Shown: positions 8,759 through 17,938 of the stretch, in pieces | Layout: each line of letters starts with the position of its first letter | Numbering within the stretch: position 1 is the stretch's first letter | Program-made: the position numbers and the translations under genes | Notes under the pieces: model-generated | Database searches by the model: none | Told to the model about the DNA's origin: nothing | What the model saw: the letters and a program-made list of their open reading frames with translations, nothing else | Assembly (NCBI GenBank): GCA_017550405.1 | Contig: JAFZPH010000019.1 | Location: 99,075-163,031 of the forward strand | DNA length: 63,957 nucleotides | DNA from: Bacteroidales bacterium | Lineage (GTDB): Bacteria; Bacteroidota; Bacteroidia; Bacteroidales; P3 | Reading direction: 5' to 3'

Positions 8759-9725
8759 AGCTCAGGCACTGGTTCTCGACATACGACGCCTCCAGTACCT
8801 CGTCGTACTCGGCAGGGGTCAAATCGTTGAAGAAGTAATACACAGGGTTCACCTTGGTACCGTTCTGTATCACCTCATAGTGCAGATGGTAGCCCTGGGC
8901 CAATCCCGTGCGGCCTACAGTGCCAATCACTGTGCCGCGCTTTACCTGCTGCCCTTCACTCACCTTCACATCCTGCAGATGGGCATAGAGGGTCTTGAAC
9001 CCAAATCCATGGTCCACCACCACGCAGATGCCGTAGCCGCCCAGACCGCCGCCACGTCCTGCCACCGTCACACGGCCGTCGGCAGTGGCATGCACCGAAG
9101 TCCCTGGCTGTGCCGACAAATCGACACCTGTATGCATACGGCGGTAGTGCAGTATGGGGTGATACCTCATCCCGTAGCCCGACACCATGCGGCAGCTTCC
9201 TTTCTCTATCGGCATGATAGCCGGCATCCGGGCCATACGCTCGCGCTTGGTGCCTGCCATGCGGTAGATTTCGTCCAGCGACAGTGATTGCGAATACAAG
9301 CGTTGTTCCAACGTGTCCACACGCCGCATTGTCGAGACAATCAGGCTGCTCGAAGCCTTCCCCTCCCAGCGTCCGTAGTCGGCCGAAGCAGGCCGCCTGC
9401 GCTCTTCGCTCACCGGACGGGCGCCGAACACTGTGCGATACACCGCGCTGTCGCGTTCCTCGATGTCGGAAAGCACAGCCTCGGCACGGTCCAGACTGCG
9501 GTTTACCGATTCCAAAGCACGACGGCATTCCTTCACATCGGCGCGCAGCATGCGTTCTTCAGGCGAATCGACCATGCTGCCCAGCGCCAGCGCCACGGCC
9601 ACACCCGCCACCACTCCGGGCAGCACGGTGGTCGCCGCACGCTTCAGCCTGTCGCGAAACGTAGCCTCCACACGCTCATACCTCAGCGTATGGGGATTGA
9701 ACCGGTATACATATCGCTTCTTCAT
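8757..9725 (-). CDS. M23 family metallopeptidase, membrane-anchored
   Basis: The 322-residue protein has a short cytoplasmic start, one membrane segment (about residues 32-50), a coiled region (residues 55-140) and a C-terminal LytM-type domain. Zinc ligands are in HTGVDLS and YHLHYEV. The surrounding YGMRYHPILHYRRMHTGVDL, DHGFGFKTLYAHL and VKRGTVIGTVGRTG are typical of active M23 endopeptidases that cut peptidoglycan cross-links or activate amidases. The coiled-coil plus LytM layout resembles NlpD/EnvC-like division or envelope proteins. Confidence 0.92.
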   Translation of the reverse strand: MKKRYVYRFNPHTLRYERVEATFRDRLKRAATTVLPGVVAGVAVALALGSMVDSPEERMLRADVKECRRALESVNRSLDRAEAVLSDIEERDSAVYRTVFGARPVSEERRRPASADYGRWEGKASSSLIVSTMRRVDTLEQRLYSQSLSLDEIYRMAGTKRERMARMPAIMPIEKGSCRMVSGYGMRYHPILHYRRMHTGVDLSAQPGTSVHATADGRVTVAGRGGGLGGYGICVVVDHGFGFKTLYAHLQDVKVSEGQQVKRGTVIGTVGRTGLAQGYHLHYEVIQNGTKVNPVYYFFNDLTPAEYDEVLEASYVENQCLS

Positions 9726-9812
9726 TCAATCTATTTCGAATCACACTTGCAGGGACAGGAATCAAGATGGGGTTTCCCGACTCCGGTCCCTGCTACGACT
9801 GATTCATTACGT

Positions 9813-10934
9813 TCAGAGCTCTGTCTGGTAACGATTCATGGTGGTGACAAAAGCCTTCAGCGACTTGAAGTCGCGGACGTAGTACCGCAGATTCAACTCC
9901 GGCACATACAGCTCACCCACCACACGCTCGCGCATCTTGTTCTCCTCCTCTATCTCGTTCAAAGCCTTCGTGTCTTTGTTCACCAGCAGGCCGTCGCCAA
10001 ACTGCTCGTAGTTGCGGCGGTGGATATGGGTGGAGACATCCTCGGTGTTCTCGCGGTCGTAGTAGCTGTCGATCACCATGTTCGACACCATGTCATACGG
10101 CACCTCGCGGAACAGGAAATTCAGCTCCTTCAGGCTGTGGACAGAGAAATCCACGGCATCCTTCGACTTCACCACGAATTCAGGATAGTAGAAATATCTG
10201 TATCCTTCGGCATCGCGCATCATCGGTGTCATAAGCGGGGCCTGGATATAGTTGAAGATACCCAGGTCGAAATAGACCTGCATGAACGACGACTCCAAGC
10301 CGCTGTAGTTGGCCCTCACGCTCCAAATCCTGTGGCTGGCGGCCACTTGCGAGAATGCCACAACCACGGCACCGAAATGTTGGTAACGCTCCTCGCTGCA
10401 CATGTCGGGCACATGCAGCTGGATGGTGCGGACATCGTGACCCAGACGGGCAATCTTCGATTTGAAGCTCGACATCACATGCGTCTGGTACGACGACAGG
10501 CGGTGCCTGCGGTGCGACAGCTCTTTGATGCCTTCCACAATGCGCTCGGCCTCCTCGGCCTCCTTGGCCATGGGCAGCACATTGACATACGATTCCAAAA
10601 TCATGGCACGCCATTTGTCAATACCCGCCTCGTTCTGGGCGGCTTCCACGCGTGCCAACTCGCGGTCGAACGAGAACTCCTTGCCAGTGACCATATCCCA
10701 ATATTTGGGCTGCAGCTTCTCGCGTTCATTCTTGCAGAAAGCCTTATAGGTACGGCTTGAACTGTTGCGGACAAAGAATCCCGTTCCGGGACTGCCGCTC
10801 TCGACATACTGACCCGACTTGTATGACGACTCGTACTTGCCTCTGATGCCGAATAATGTTGGGCAGTAATGATTTGACACCATAACGCTCAAACCTCTCG
10901 CAACACGTTTTCTGGATTTTGGTAGTAGCTTCAT
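9813..10934 (-). CDS. Unrecognised 373-residue protein
   Basis: I do not recognise a family over the whole length. The basic N-terminus followed by ESGSPGTGFFVRNSSS faintly recalls the GxPGTGL turn of short DUF4236 proteins, but this is weak. The middle (residues 80-150) is helical and charged; the second half is rich in aromatic residues (GYRYFYYPEF, LNLRYYVRDF) with alternating strands. No signal peptide or membrane segment is evident, so a cytoplasmic place is likely. Codon use matches the neighbours, and the good length and clean start make it a real gene. It lies between the M23 gene and lpdA with gaps that could hold its own promoter. Confidence 0.75.
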   Translation of the reverse strand: MKLLPKSRKRVARGLSVMVSNHYCPTLFGIRGKYESSYKSGQYVESGSPGTGFFVRNSSSRTYKAFCKNEREKLQPKYWDMVTGKEFSFDRELARVEAAQNEAGIDKWRAMILESYVNVLPMAKEAEEAERIVEGIKELSHRRHRLSSYQTHVMSSFKSKIARLGHDVRTIQLHVPDMCSEERYQHFGAVVVAFSQVAASHRIWSVRANYSGLESSFMQVYFDLGIFNYIQAPLMTPMMRDAEGYRYFYYPEFVVKSKDAVDFSVHSLKELNFLFREVPYDMVSNMVIDSYYDRENTEDVSTHIHRRNYEQFGDGLLVNKDTKALNEIEEENKMRERVVGELYVPELNLRYYVRDFKSLKAFVTTMNRYQTEL

Positions 10935-10978
10935 AATACTAAGTGTTGTATTGTTAGTATGTTAATATTCCTTTTTCA

Positions 10979-12385
10979 TTAACCGTGGATAGCGCATCCG
11001 TAAGCGGCCTCGATGGCCTCCATCACAGCCTCGCTCATGGTGGGGTGAGGATGCACCGCGGCTGCCACCTGCTTGGCCGTGAGGCCGTTCTCGCGGGCGG
11101 TGACGATGCCGGCAATCATCTCAGTCACATTGTCGCCGCACATGTGGCATCCCAGTATCTCGTCGGTGTTCTTGTCGATCACCATCTTGATGAAGCCGTC
11201 GGTGTTGCCTGCCGCAGTTGCCTTGCCGCTGGCTTTGAAGAAGAACTTACCCACCAACACCTCTTTGCTTGCCTCGAGGGCTTTCTTCTCGGTCAAGCCC
11301 ACGCTGGCTATCTCGGGTGTGGTGTATGTGCAGCCGGGGATGTTGGCATAGTTCAACTTCTTTGCCTCGTGGCCGGCTAAGTGCTCCACGCAGCAGATGG
11401 CCTCCTTGCTGGCTACATGCGCCAGGGCGGGTCCGTGAACCACATCGCCGATGGCGTAATAGCCGGGCACATTGGTCTCATACCAGTCGTTCACCACTAT
11501 CTTGCCGCGCTCTACGGCGATGCCGGTCTCTTCAAGACCCAGGTTCTCGAGGTTGGTCACCACGCCCACGGCGCTCAGCACCACGTCGCAGTCGACCACC
11601 GACTCTGTATTGCGTTTCATATCCTTGATGGTCACATGGCACACGTCGCCTTCCACATCCACTTTCTCCACACTGGCGCTGGCCATCACCTTCATACCCA
11701 TCTTGCGGAAAGTGCGGCTCATCTGCGATGCCGTGTCCTCATCCTCGTTGGGCAGAATCTGGGGCATGAACTCCACCAGCGTCACCTGCACGCCGATACT
11801 CTGGTAGAAGAAAGCGAACTCGCTGCCGATGGCACCGCTGCCGCACACCACCATGCTCTTGGGTTTGAAGGGCAGGGTCATTGCCTCGCGGTAGCCGATG
11901 ATGCGCTTGCCGTCCTGCGGCATGCTGGGCATCACGCGGCTGCGGGCACCCGTAGCCACGATGATATGGCTGGCTTCGTATTCTGTTACAGAGCCATCCT
12001 CGGCAGAGGTCACCTCCACTTTATGGCCGGGTTTCACGCGTCCGGTGCCCATAATCACTTCCACGTTGTTCTTCTTCAGCAGGAACTGGACTCCCTTGCT
12101 CATCGTCTCGGCCACACCGCGCGAACGCTGCACCATGGCACCCATGTCGGCCTCTACCGTCTGCGCTGCCACGCCATAGCTGGCAGCATGGTTTATATAG
12201 TTGAACACTTGTGCACTCTTCAACAAAGCCTTGGTAGGGATACAACCCCAGTTGAGGCAGATGCCACCCAAGTTCTCGCGTTCCACAACAGCCGTCTTCA
12301 ATCCCAGCTGTGCAGCCTTTACAGCGGCGACATAACCACCGGGGCCACTGCCTATGACAATTACATCGTAGTTCATATCTTGCAA
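10979..12385 (-). CDS. lpdA: Dihydrolipoyl dehydrogenase
   Basis: The 468-residue flavoprotein has an FAD-binding VIGSGPGGYVAAVKAAQLG, the redox disulfide motif GGICLNWGCIPTKALL, an NAD-binding GSGAIGSEFAFFY and the C-terminal HPHPTMSEAVMEA with the active-site His. As E3 it re-oxidises lipoyl groups of 2-oxoacid dehydrogenase, branched-chain or glycine cleavage complexes. No E2 or lipoyl carrier gene is nearby, so the partner complex is unknown. A promoter motif lies about 55 bases upstream at 12440-12447. Confidence 0.95.
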   Translation of the reverse strand: MQDMNYDVIVIGSGPGGYVAAVKAAQLGLKTAVVERENLGGICLNWGCIPTKALLKSAQVFNYINHAASYGVAAQTVEADMGAMVQRSRGVAETMSKGVQFLLKKNNVEVIMGTGRVKPGHKVEVTSAEDGSVTEYEASHIIVATGARSRVMPSMPQDGKRIIGYREAMTLPFKPKSMVVCGSGAIGSEFAFFYQSIGVQVTLVEFMPQILPNEDEDTASQMSRTFRKMGMKVMASASVEKVDVEGDVCHVTIKDMKRNTESVVDCDVVLSAVGVVTNLENLGLEETGIAVERGKIVVNDWYETNVPGYYAIGDVVHGPALAHVASKEAICCVEHLAGHEAKKLNYANIPGCTYTTPEIASVGLTEKKALEASKEVLVGKFFFKASGKATAAGNTDGFIKMVIDKNTDEILGCHMCGDNVTEMIAGIVTARENGLTAKQVAAAVHPHPTMSEAVMEAIEAAYGCAIHG

Positions 12386-12439
12386 TATTTGTGTATTATA
12401 TATATTAATTTATTCTAAAATAACCGATAATTCAAAATG

Positions 12440-12447
12440 CAAAGATA
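12440..12447 (-). promoter_or_regulatory. Bacteroidota -7 element for lpdA
   Basis: Read on the minus strand this is TATCTTTG, a perfect match to the Bacteroidota -7 consensus TAnnTTTG, at a suitable distance from the lpdA start at 12385. No clear TTTG -33 box is seen. Confidence 0.7.
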
Positions 12448-12594
12448 CAATATTTTTTGCAATAATCAGCCTTTTTTGCGAAAAAACCGTGTCAAAACCT
12501 GTTCCCGGTCTTCATTCCGCACCCGCAAGACTACTTTTACCACTTCCCGAAAGGTGTGCCGGAACGCCCTTCCTCCCTTCAATCTAGTATACTT

Positions 12595-12655
12595 CCGCTC
12601 TACATTCAGCATCGTTATCCGTCGCTATGGCGGATAAAGATGCTGAATGTAGCGG
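12595..12655. repeat. Long imperfect inverted repeat in the lpdA/OMP intergenic region
   Basis: The left arm (12595-12621) and right arm (12631-12655) are inverted copies sharing CTACATTCAGCATC and TTATCCG cores, with one mismatch, a small bulge and a 9-base loop. The surrounding 12386-12970 gap has no convincing gene: the short frames there have no family pattern and overlap one another. The hairpin lacks a T-tract, so it is not an ordinary terminator; it may be the remnant of a small mobile or REP-like element. Confidence 0.75.
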
Positions 12656-12910
12656 CAATCGAGCGGATATTGAAGGGACTTACTGCATAGGAAGGAGAGT
12701 GACTGGGGTGGAGTCTGACTGGAGTTAGGATGGAGATACAGCGAAGGCACAGCGGCGCAGATGCGGGTCTGCTTTGCGGCGGCAACCGACATGAAAACAA
12801 CCCCCGACAACCACCATTCGACGGCATTTCTCGCCCCTCGTGAACCAGCTGAAGAGGTAGTATTTTTCAGCATTGATGCGTTTTTTTTTCAACGAACGGA
12901 ATATTATTCG

Positions 12911-12918
12911 TATCTTTG
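12911..12918 (+). promoter_or_regulatory. -7 element for the outer-membrane protein gene
   Basis: TATCTTTG stands about 52 bases before the chosen ATG at 12971, with a T-run about 21 bases further upstream at the -33 position. Its place rules out the longer frame that would start at 12761. Confidence 0.75.
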
Positions 12919-12970
12919 CAATTTGCAATTTGGCGAAATGTACCTTGCAAATAAACGGTTACTATTGTCC

Positions 12971-14272
12971 ATGACGAAACGACTGGCCATACTGTTGTTG
13001 ATGCTCCCTGCCCTTACCGCTGCGGCACAGGGTTTCCGTCTCACTCCCTACAAGAGTCCCTCGGCCCTGTATCTCAATGCGGACAGGCTTTACAGCTACA
13101 ACCGATACGAGAAGTCGCGTCTGGAGGTCGGTTTGCAATGGGTCACCCCCAGCGAGACGGCGGAGCATCCACGTACCTTCATCGGGCAGTGGACGGTGAA
13201 AGGCTATGCCGCCTATGGCTTTGGCGACAAGGCACTGAAATACGGCGGCGGCGTGCAGCTGCGTCTGCCAGGACGCAACGACGTAAGGCTCTGCCTGAAA
13301 GGGTACAACGACCTCGAGGCAGCTGCCTCGCGCAAGTTGGAAGGCTACCGTCTGTTGGCACCCGACTATAACACCACGTTCCTTGCTTCGCGCTATGTGG
13401 GCGTGAAGGGCGGACGCTTTGACTTCTCCATAGCCCCGTCGCGCAGATGGACGATGGCGGCTGGCGTGTTCATTAACCGCGAGGATTACCGCTTCGACCA
13501 CATGGGGAACCTCATCTACCCTGCCTCCAAAACCACAGCGCAGACATCGGCTATGCGGCACATGGGCATGTCGGCCCGCGTGGATTGGTCGGAAGGCCTC
13601 ACCCTCCTGCTGAATGCTGGAAAGATGACACCTTTATCATCCTCCGCCGATGCAAGGAACTACTTCCGAGCATTGGCACAATACAATGCCGAGCCAGGGG
13701 AATACGGCCTGCATGTGTTTGCCCAGGCGGGTTATACCACAGCAGGCACGCCATACAGCCAAATGTTCGACCTGTCGGGTACAGCCCGCTCTATCTATTT
13801 CTTCCGCAACACCTTCATCACTGTACGTCCCTATACCTTTACCGCCAACATGTTCGCCCACCTGTGCCTCAACTACACCGCCCCCATGCCCTTGTGGGAA
13901 ACGAGATGGTCGCAGCCTCAGCCGTTCCTGCAGGTGAATGCCATGTGGGGATGGTTGCACGGGCAAGACGACGACGGGTGCATGGAGTTGGCTGACCCCT
14001 CTTTCGGCCTGGGGAACACCATGCTGCTGCAATCCCCCTACATGGGGTTGATGGAGTTTGCAACAGGGTTCGACGGACTGCTGCGCTGGGGTCTCATTGA
14101 CTTCGGTGCTGGAGTGGCCTATCAGCTGTGTCCCGCCAAAGCCCCTTACGTGAACGAGAACCCCACCGACAACTTCGCCCTTGCGCTGGTGGCTACGTTT
14201 ATCCTCGACAAGACTCCGCCACGGGTGCCTGTCACCCCTACTCAACCCTATATGATAATTCAGAATAACTAA
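12971..14272 (+). CDS. Outer-membrane beta-barrel protein, DUF5686-C-like
   Basis: I start at 12971 because this gives a good signal peptide (MTKRLAILLLMLPALTAAAQ) and follows the promoter at 12911. The mature protein of about 414 residues is made of alternating amphipathic strands with many aromatic residues, as in outer-membrane barrels. Segments such as YTFTANMFAHLCLNY and SPYMGLMEFATGFDGLLRWG resemble the C-terminal barrel of DUF5686 proteins, but no N-terminal carboxypeptidase-regulatory domain is present. Ten bases separate it from the thioredoxin-like gene downstream, so they are likely one operon. The exact function is unknown. Confidence 0.75.
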   Translation: MTKRLAILLLMLPALTAAAQGFRLTPYKSPSALYLNADRLYSYNRYEKSRLEVGLQWVTPSETAEHPRTFIGQWTVKGYAAYGFGDKALKYGGGVQLRLPGRNDVRLCLKGYNDLEAAASRKLEGYRLLAPDYNTTFLASRYVGVKGGRFDFSIAPSRRWTMAAGVFINREDYRFDHMGNLIYPASKTTAQTSAMRHMGMSARVDWSEGLTLLLNAGKMTPLSSSADARNYFRALAQYNAEPGEYGLHVFAQAGYTTAGTPYSQMFDLSGTARSIYFFRNTFITVRPYTFTANMFAHLCLNYTAPMPLWETRWSQPQPFLQVNAMWGWLHGQDDDGCMELADPSFGLGNTMLLQSPYMGLMEFATGFDGLLRWGLIDFGAGVAYQLCPAKAPYVNENPTDNFALALVATFILDKTPPRVPVTPTQPYMIIQNN

Positions 14273-14282
14273 TTGCAAAATA

Positions 14283-15713
14283 ATGAAAAAAACGCTCCTA
14301 TCTATATCGATGCTTGCACTGCTGACACCCTTTGCATGGGGACAGAAATACAGTATGACATTTGTCTGTCCCGGTGCAAAACAGAACGACAGCGTGTTGT
14401 ATATCGGCCAGCATTATCGCGACGGCTTCATCACACTTGACAGCGCCAGAGTGGACAAGGACAATACCTATACTTTCAGCGGACGTCGCAAATGGAGCAC
14501 TGGCATCTACGCCCTGTATGGCAGGGAGGCCAAGAAGAGTATGCTGGATTTCACCATTGACGGTAGTCAGAAGTTCACGATACACCTCACCCCGACCAAC
14601 GAGGTTGCAGACCCTCAGAAGGACATTGTCGGGTCGCCCGCCAACCAAGCCATGTACACCTATGTCAACAAGGAAAACTGGGCACGCAAGCAGGCAAGGG
14701 ATATAGAGAAGAGAAAGAAGAGCGGCGATGTTAAAGTAAAGGAAGAGGCCGAACGTGATATGGAGCAGTTGACCAAGGAGATGAATGGGTTTGAAATGCC
14801 CTTTATCAATGCCAATATCAAGTACCGTTATTTCCAGTTGGTCAAAATGTTCAACGGCCCAGAAGCACCCGCCGAGGTGGAGGACAAAGGCCAGTATTTC
14901 CTCCAGCATTATTGGGACGAGGTCGACTTCTCCGACCATAGCTTGGTCTACACCCCCGACTTGTTCAACAAGATGAATTATTTCTTCTTCGGGATGTTGT
15001 ACTATTCTGAGACCGACACCGTATGCAAATATGCCGATAAGTTGTTCGACAGAATTGAGACAGACACACTTATGATGCGTTACTTCATGGATTACATTAT
15101 GCCGAAGTATTACCGCTCAACCAAAAATATTGGGTGGGATGCCACGTGGTGCCACCTGGTGAGGAGATACTATCTGTCCGGCAAGTGTCCATGGGCTTCG
15201 CAGTCAGAACTGGCGAACAAACGGCAGAGCGTGGAATTCCTTGAGCAGTCGCTGATTGGTGCCATCGGACAAGAGCTGTACATGGCCGACACCAACCAGT
15301 CGCCCGACCCCAAGGACTGGATTTCGTCGCACCGTTTACCCCAGAAGTATGTGATACTGTGGTTCTGGGATCCCGACTGCCATCACTGCCAAGAGCAGAC
15401 GGCAACGCTGAAAGCCCTCTACGACTCGCTCTCGGCTGCAGGAAACAAGATTTTCGAAGTGTATGCCATTGGTTTCGAGTCGGATGTGGCAAAATGGAAG
15501 AAGTATGTTCGCGAGCACGAATTGCCGTTTGTAAATGTGGGCGGCACAAATGTCAACATCGACTATCAGGTGGCGTACAATGTCCATGGTGCGCCCACGA
15601 TGATTATTCTGAATGAGGAACGTCGCATCATCATGAACAAGGTGTTGGCCACCAAGGAGATTCTCCCGTTCCTGAAACGGTATGAGGAGAACAGGGCTAA
15701 AAAGAAGAATTGA
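14283..15713 (+). CDS. Secreted thioredoxin-like protein with DUF4369/DUF5106-type N-terminus
   Basis: The 476-residue protein starts with a signal peptide (MKKTLLSISMLALLTPFAWG). The first part is a beta-rich DUF4369-like region, followed by a helical DUF5106-like region (about residues 120-330). It ends with a thioredoxin fold containing WFWDPDCHHCQEQ, so the redox pair is CHHC, and a cis-Pro in VHGAPTMIIL. Such proteins work in the periplasm as disulfide reductases or isomerases. It follows the barrel gene after 10 bases, which hints at a role in envelope folding or respiration of that operon. Confidence 0.85.
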   Translation: MKKTLLSISMLALLTPFAWGQKYSMTFVCPGAKQNDSVLYIGQHYRDGFITLDSARVDKDNTYTFSGRRKWSTGIYALYGREAKKSMLDFTIDGSQKFTIHLTPTNEVADPQKDIVGSPANQAMYTYVNKENWARKQARDIEKRKKSGDVKVKEEAERDMEQLTKEMNGFEMPFINANIKYRYFQLVKMFNGPEAPAEVEDKGQYFLQHYWDEVDFSDHSLVYTPDLFNKMNYFFFGMLYYSETDTVCKYADKLFDRIETDTLMMRYFMDYIMPKYYRSTKNIGWDATWCHLVRRYYLSGKCPWASQSELANKRQSVEFLEQSLIGAIGQELYMADTNQSPDPKDWISSHRLPQKYVILWFWDPDCHHCQEQTATLKALYDSLSAAGNKIFEVYAIGFESDVAKWKKYVREHELPFVNVGGTNVNIDYQVAYNVHGAPTMIILNEERRIIMNKVLATKEILPFLKRYEENRAKKKN

Positions 15714-15788
15714 TAGGAAAGGGCAGCATTGCAAGCCGCTTGCCACGAATTAATAAGTATATTAATAACAACTTAAAATAAATTTCTT

Positions 15789-16550
15789 ATGAGAAAACAG
15801 ATTGTAGCAGGAAACTGGAAAATGAACAAGACATTCACCGAGGCCGACGATTTGGTGAATGATATTATGAACAAACTGGAATCGGTAACGCTGAAACCTG
15901 AGACGCAGTTGATTGTATGTCCTCCCTTCCCCTTCTTGGAGATGGTGTCGGATTACAGCGACGACTCCTACTTTGAGGTTGGCGCCCAGAATGTGAGCGA
16001 CCAGGAGAGCGGTGCCTACACCGGCGAGGTGTCGGCAGCCATGCTCGAGTCGATGGAAATAGGCTACTGCATCGTTGGACACAGCGAGCGTCGTGCCTAT
16101 TACCACGAGACGGATGCCATTGTCGCCGCCAAAGTGGACCAGCTGCTGAAACATGGCTTGAAACCCATCGTGTGCTGTGGCGAAGTGCTCGAAGAGCGTG
16201 AGGGCAACCGTCAGTTTGAGGTGGTGAAACGCCAGATCACCGACGGTCTGTTCCACTTGACGGCAGAGCAGTTCGGCGAAGTGGTGATTGCCTACGAACC
16301 CGTGTGGGCCATCGGCACCGGCAAGACCGCCACTCCCGAGCAGGCACAGGAGATGCACGCCTTTATCCGTGGCCTCATTGCCGAGAAGTATGGCAAAGAG
16401 GTGGCCGAAGAGACCAGCATCCTGTACGGCGGCAGCTGCAAACCCAGCAACGCCAAAGAGCTGTTTGCCAACAAGGATGTGGACGGCGGCCTGATAGGCG
16501 GTGCTTCCCTGAAGGCCGACGACTTCATCGCCATTGCCGAGCAGTTCTAA
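15789..16550 (+). CDS. tpiA: Triose-phosphate isomerase
   Basis: The 253-residue TIM barrel opens with [14 protein letters not shown] (catalytic Asn and Lys) and carries IVGHSERR with the electrophilic His, the catalytic Glu in [13 protein letters not shown] and the phosphate-binding GGSCKPSNA. It interconverts DHAP and glyceraldehyde-3-phosphate in glycolysis. The next reading frame begins within 41 bases. Confidence 0.97.
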   Translation: MRKQIVAGNWKMNKTFTEADDLVNDIMNKLESVTLKPETQLIVCPPFPFLEMVSDYSDDSYFEVGAQNVSDQESGAYTGEVSAAMLESMEIGYCIVGHSERRAYYHETDAIVAAKVDQLLKHGLKPIVCCGEVLEEREGNRQFEVVKRQITDGLFHLTAEQFGEVVIAYEPVWAIGTGKTATPEQAQEMHAFIRGLIAEKYGKEVAEETSILYGGSCKPSNAKELFANKDVDGGLIGGASLKADDFIAIAEQF

Positions 16551-16590
16551 ACACATAGGTGTCTTCACTCATACCCACCTAATTTCGAAA

Positions 16591-17898
16591 ATGGCAGAAA
16601 GCAATATCCATCACAATGGAATGCAACGCATGCGTTTCGAGCGATTCATGGCTCGTCGTATGCGTGGAGAGAAGGCACGCGCAGGTCAGGGCAGCCCCGC
16701 CTCATCCTTGCAAAGGGGTGAGCGCGGGGGCTACTCCGCCCCGCTGGTGAATGTGGCGGTGTGGAGCGTGGCGCTGGGCGTGGCGGTGATGGTGGTTGCA
16801 GTGTGTGTGCTTCGCGGTTTCCAGGGCGAAATACGTCGCAAGGCGGTAGGGTTCGGCTCCCATATTGTGGTGAAAAGCTACGCCATGGGCAACACCTACG
16901 AGGAGACGCCTGTCGACATGCGGCGTGCCGAGGTGGAGCGTATCCGCACCACCAAGGGCGTGGAGCATGTGCAGTTTTTTGCCAACAAGGGCGGGATGGT
17001 GAAGACCGAGGACCAGATTGAGGGTGTGCTGATGCGGGGTGTCGGCTGCGGATTCGACACGGCTTTCTTCGCCGGTTGCATGAAGGAGGGAAGACTTTTC
17101 AGCCTGCCCGCCGAGGGCATCGGCAACGAAGTGATTGTGTCGCGAAGGCTGTCCGACAAACTGCGTATAGGGGTGGGTGACAAGTTGCGTACCTATTTCT
17201 GGCAAGGAGAGAGCTACAGGTCGAGGGCTTTCGTGGTGAGCGGCATTTACAGCACCGATATGGCCGACTTCGACGACCACTACATCGTCGGGGACTTGCG
17301 GCAGGTGCAGCAACTGAACGGTTGGGAAGAGTGGCAGGCCGGTGGCTACGAGGTGACGGTGTCGGATTTCAAAGACATCGACGCCGTGGGCGACCGCCTG
17401 AAAGAACAACTGGGCTATGACCTCACGCTGACCACGATTGTAGAGCAGAACCCTGCCCTCTTTGCCTGGCTGGACCTGCTGGACGGCAACGTGGTGCTGA
17501 TCATTGCCGTGATGATGCTGGTGTGTATGGTGAGTGTGGTATCGGCCTTGCTGATATTCATCTTCGAGAAGACCTCCACCATCGGAGTTCTGAAGACCCT
17601 TGGAGCCGACAGCAGAAGCATCGGCAGGATATTTGTGATGAAGGGTGCCACGATAGCCTTGAAGGGAATCGTGGCAGGCGAAGTGCTGGCTGTGGGGCTG
17701 TGTGCCCTTCAGCAACACACAGGTTGGGTGCGACTGGACCCTGAGAGCTACGCCATGAGCACCGTACCCATTGCCTTGAGCGGATGGACCGTGGCGGCTG
17801 TTGCCGTGGGAACATTGGCCGTGTGTGTGCTGGCCATGTTGCTGCCTGCTGCATATATTGCGGGAGTGGAACCCGCCAAGACAATACGTTTCGACTAA
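16591..17898 (+). CDS. ABC transporter permease, LolC/LolE (FtsX) family
   Basis: The FtsX-type permease has one membrane segment near the N-terminus (VNVAVWSVALGVAVMVVAVCVL), a large periplasmic domain (residues about 75-280) and three C-terminal segments. The family, with a LolD ATPase, releases lipoproteins from the inner membrane to LolA; no LolD is adjacent. Possible starts are the ATG at 16591 and those at 16621 and 16630. The last gives MRFERFMARRM, which best matches relatives, so the N-terminus is uncertain. A Gly/Arg-rich stretch of about 25 residues between this motif and the first membrane helix is unusual. Confidence 0.85.
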   Translation: MAESNIHHNGMQRMRFERFMARRMRGEKARAGQGSPASSLQRGERGGYSAPLVNVAVWSVALGVAVMVVAVCVLRGFQGEIRRKAVGFGSHIVVKSYAMGNTYEETPVDMRRAEVERIRTTKGVEHVQFFANKGGMVKTEDQIEGVLMRGVGCGFDTAFFAGCMKEGRLFSLPAEGIGNEVIVSRRLSDKLRIGVGDKLRTYFWQGESYRSRAFVVSGIYSTDMADFDDHYIVGDLRQVQQLNGWEEWQAGGYEVTVSDFKDIDAVGDRLKEQLGYDLTLTTIVEQNPALFAWLDLLDGNVVLIIAVMMLVCMVSVVSALLIFIFEKTSTIGVLKTLGADSRSIGRIFVMKGATIALKGIVAGEVLAVGLCALQQHTGWVRLDPESYAMSTVPIALSGWTVAAVAVGTLAVCVLAMLLPAAYIAGVEPAKTIRFD

Positions 17899-17938
17899 TC
17901 GACAACAAACAACAAAACAGAATAACAACCCTTGTGCC

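Noticed and set aside
12437..12928. Several short frames in the lpdA/OMP gap
   Set aside because: They overlap each other on both strands, include the inverted repeat and show no family motif.
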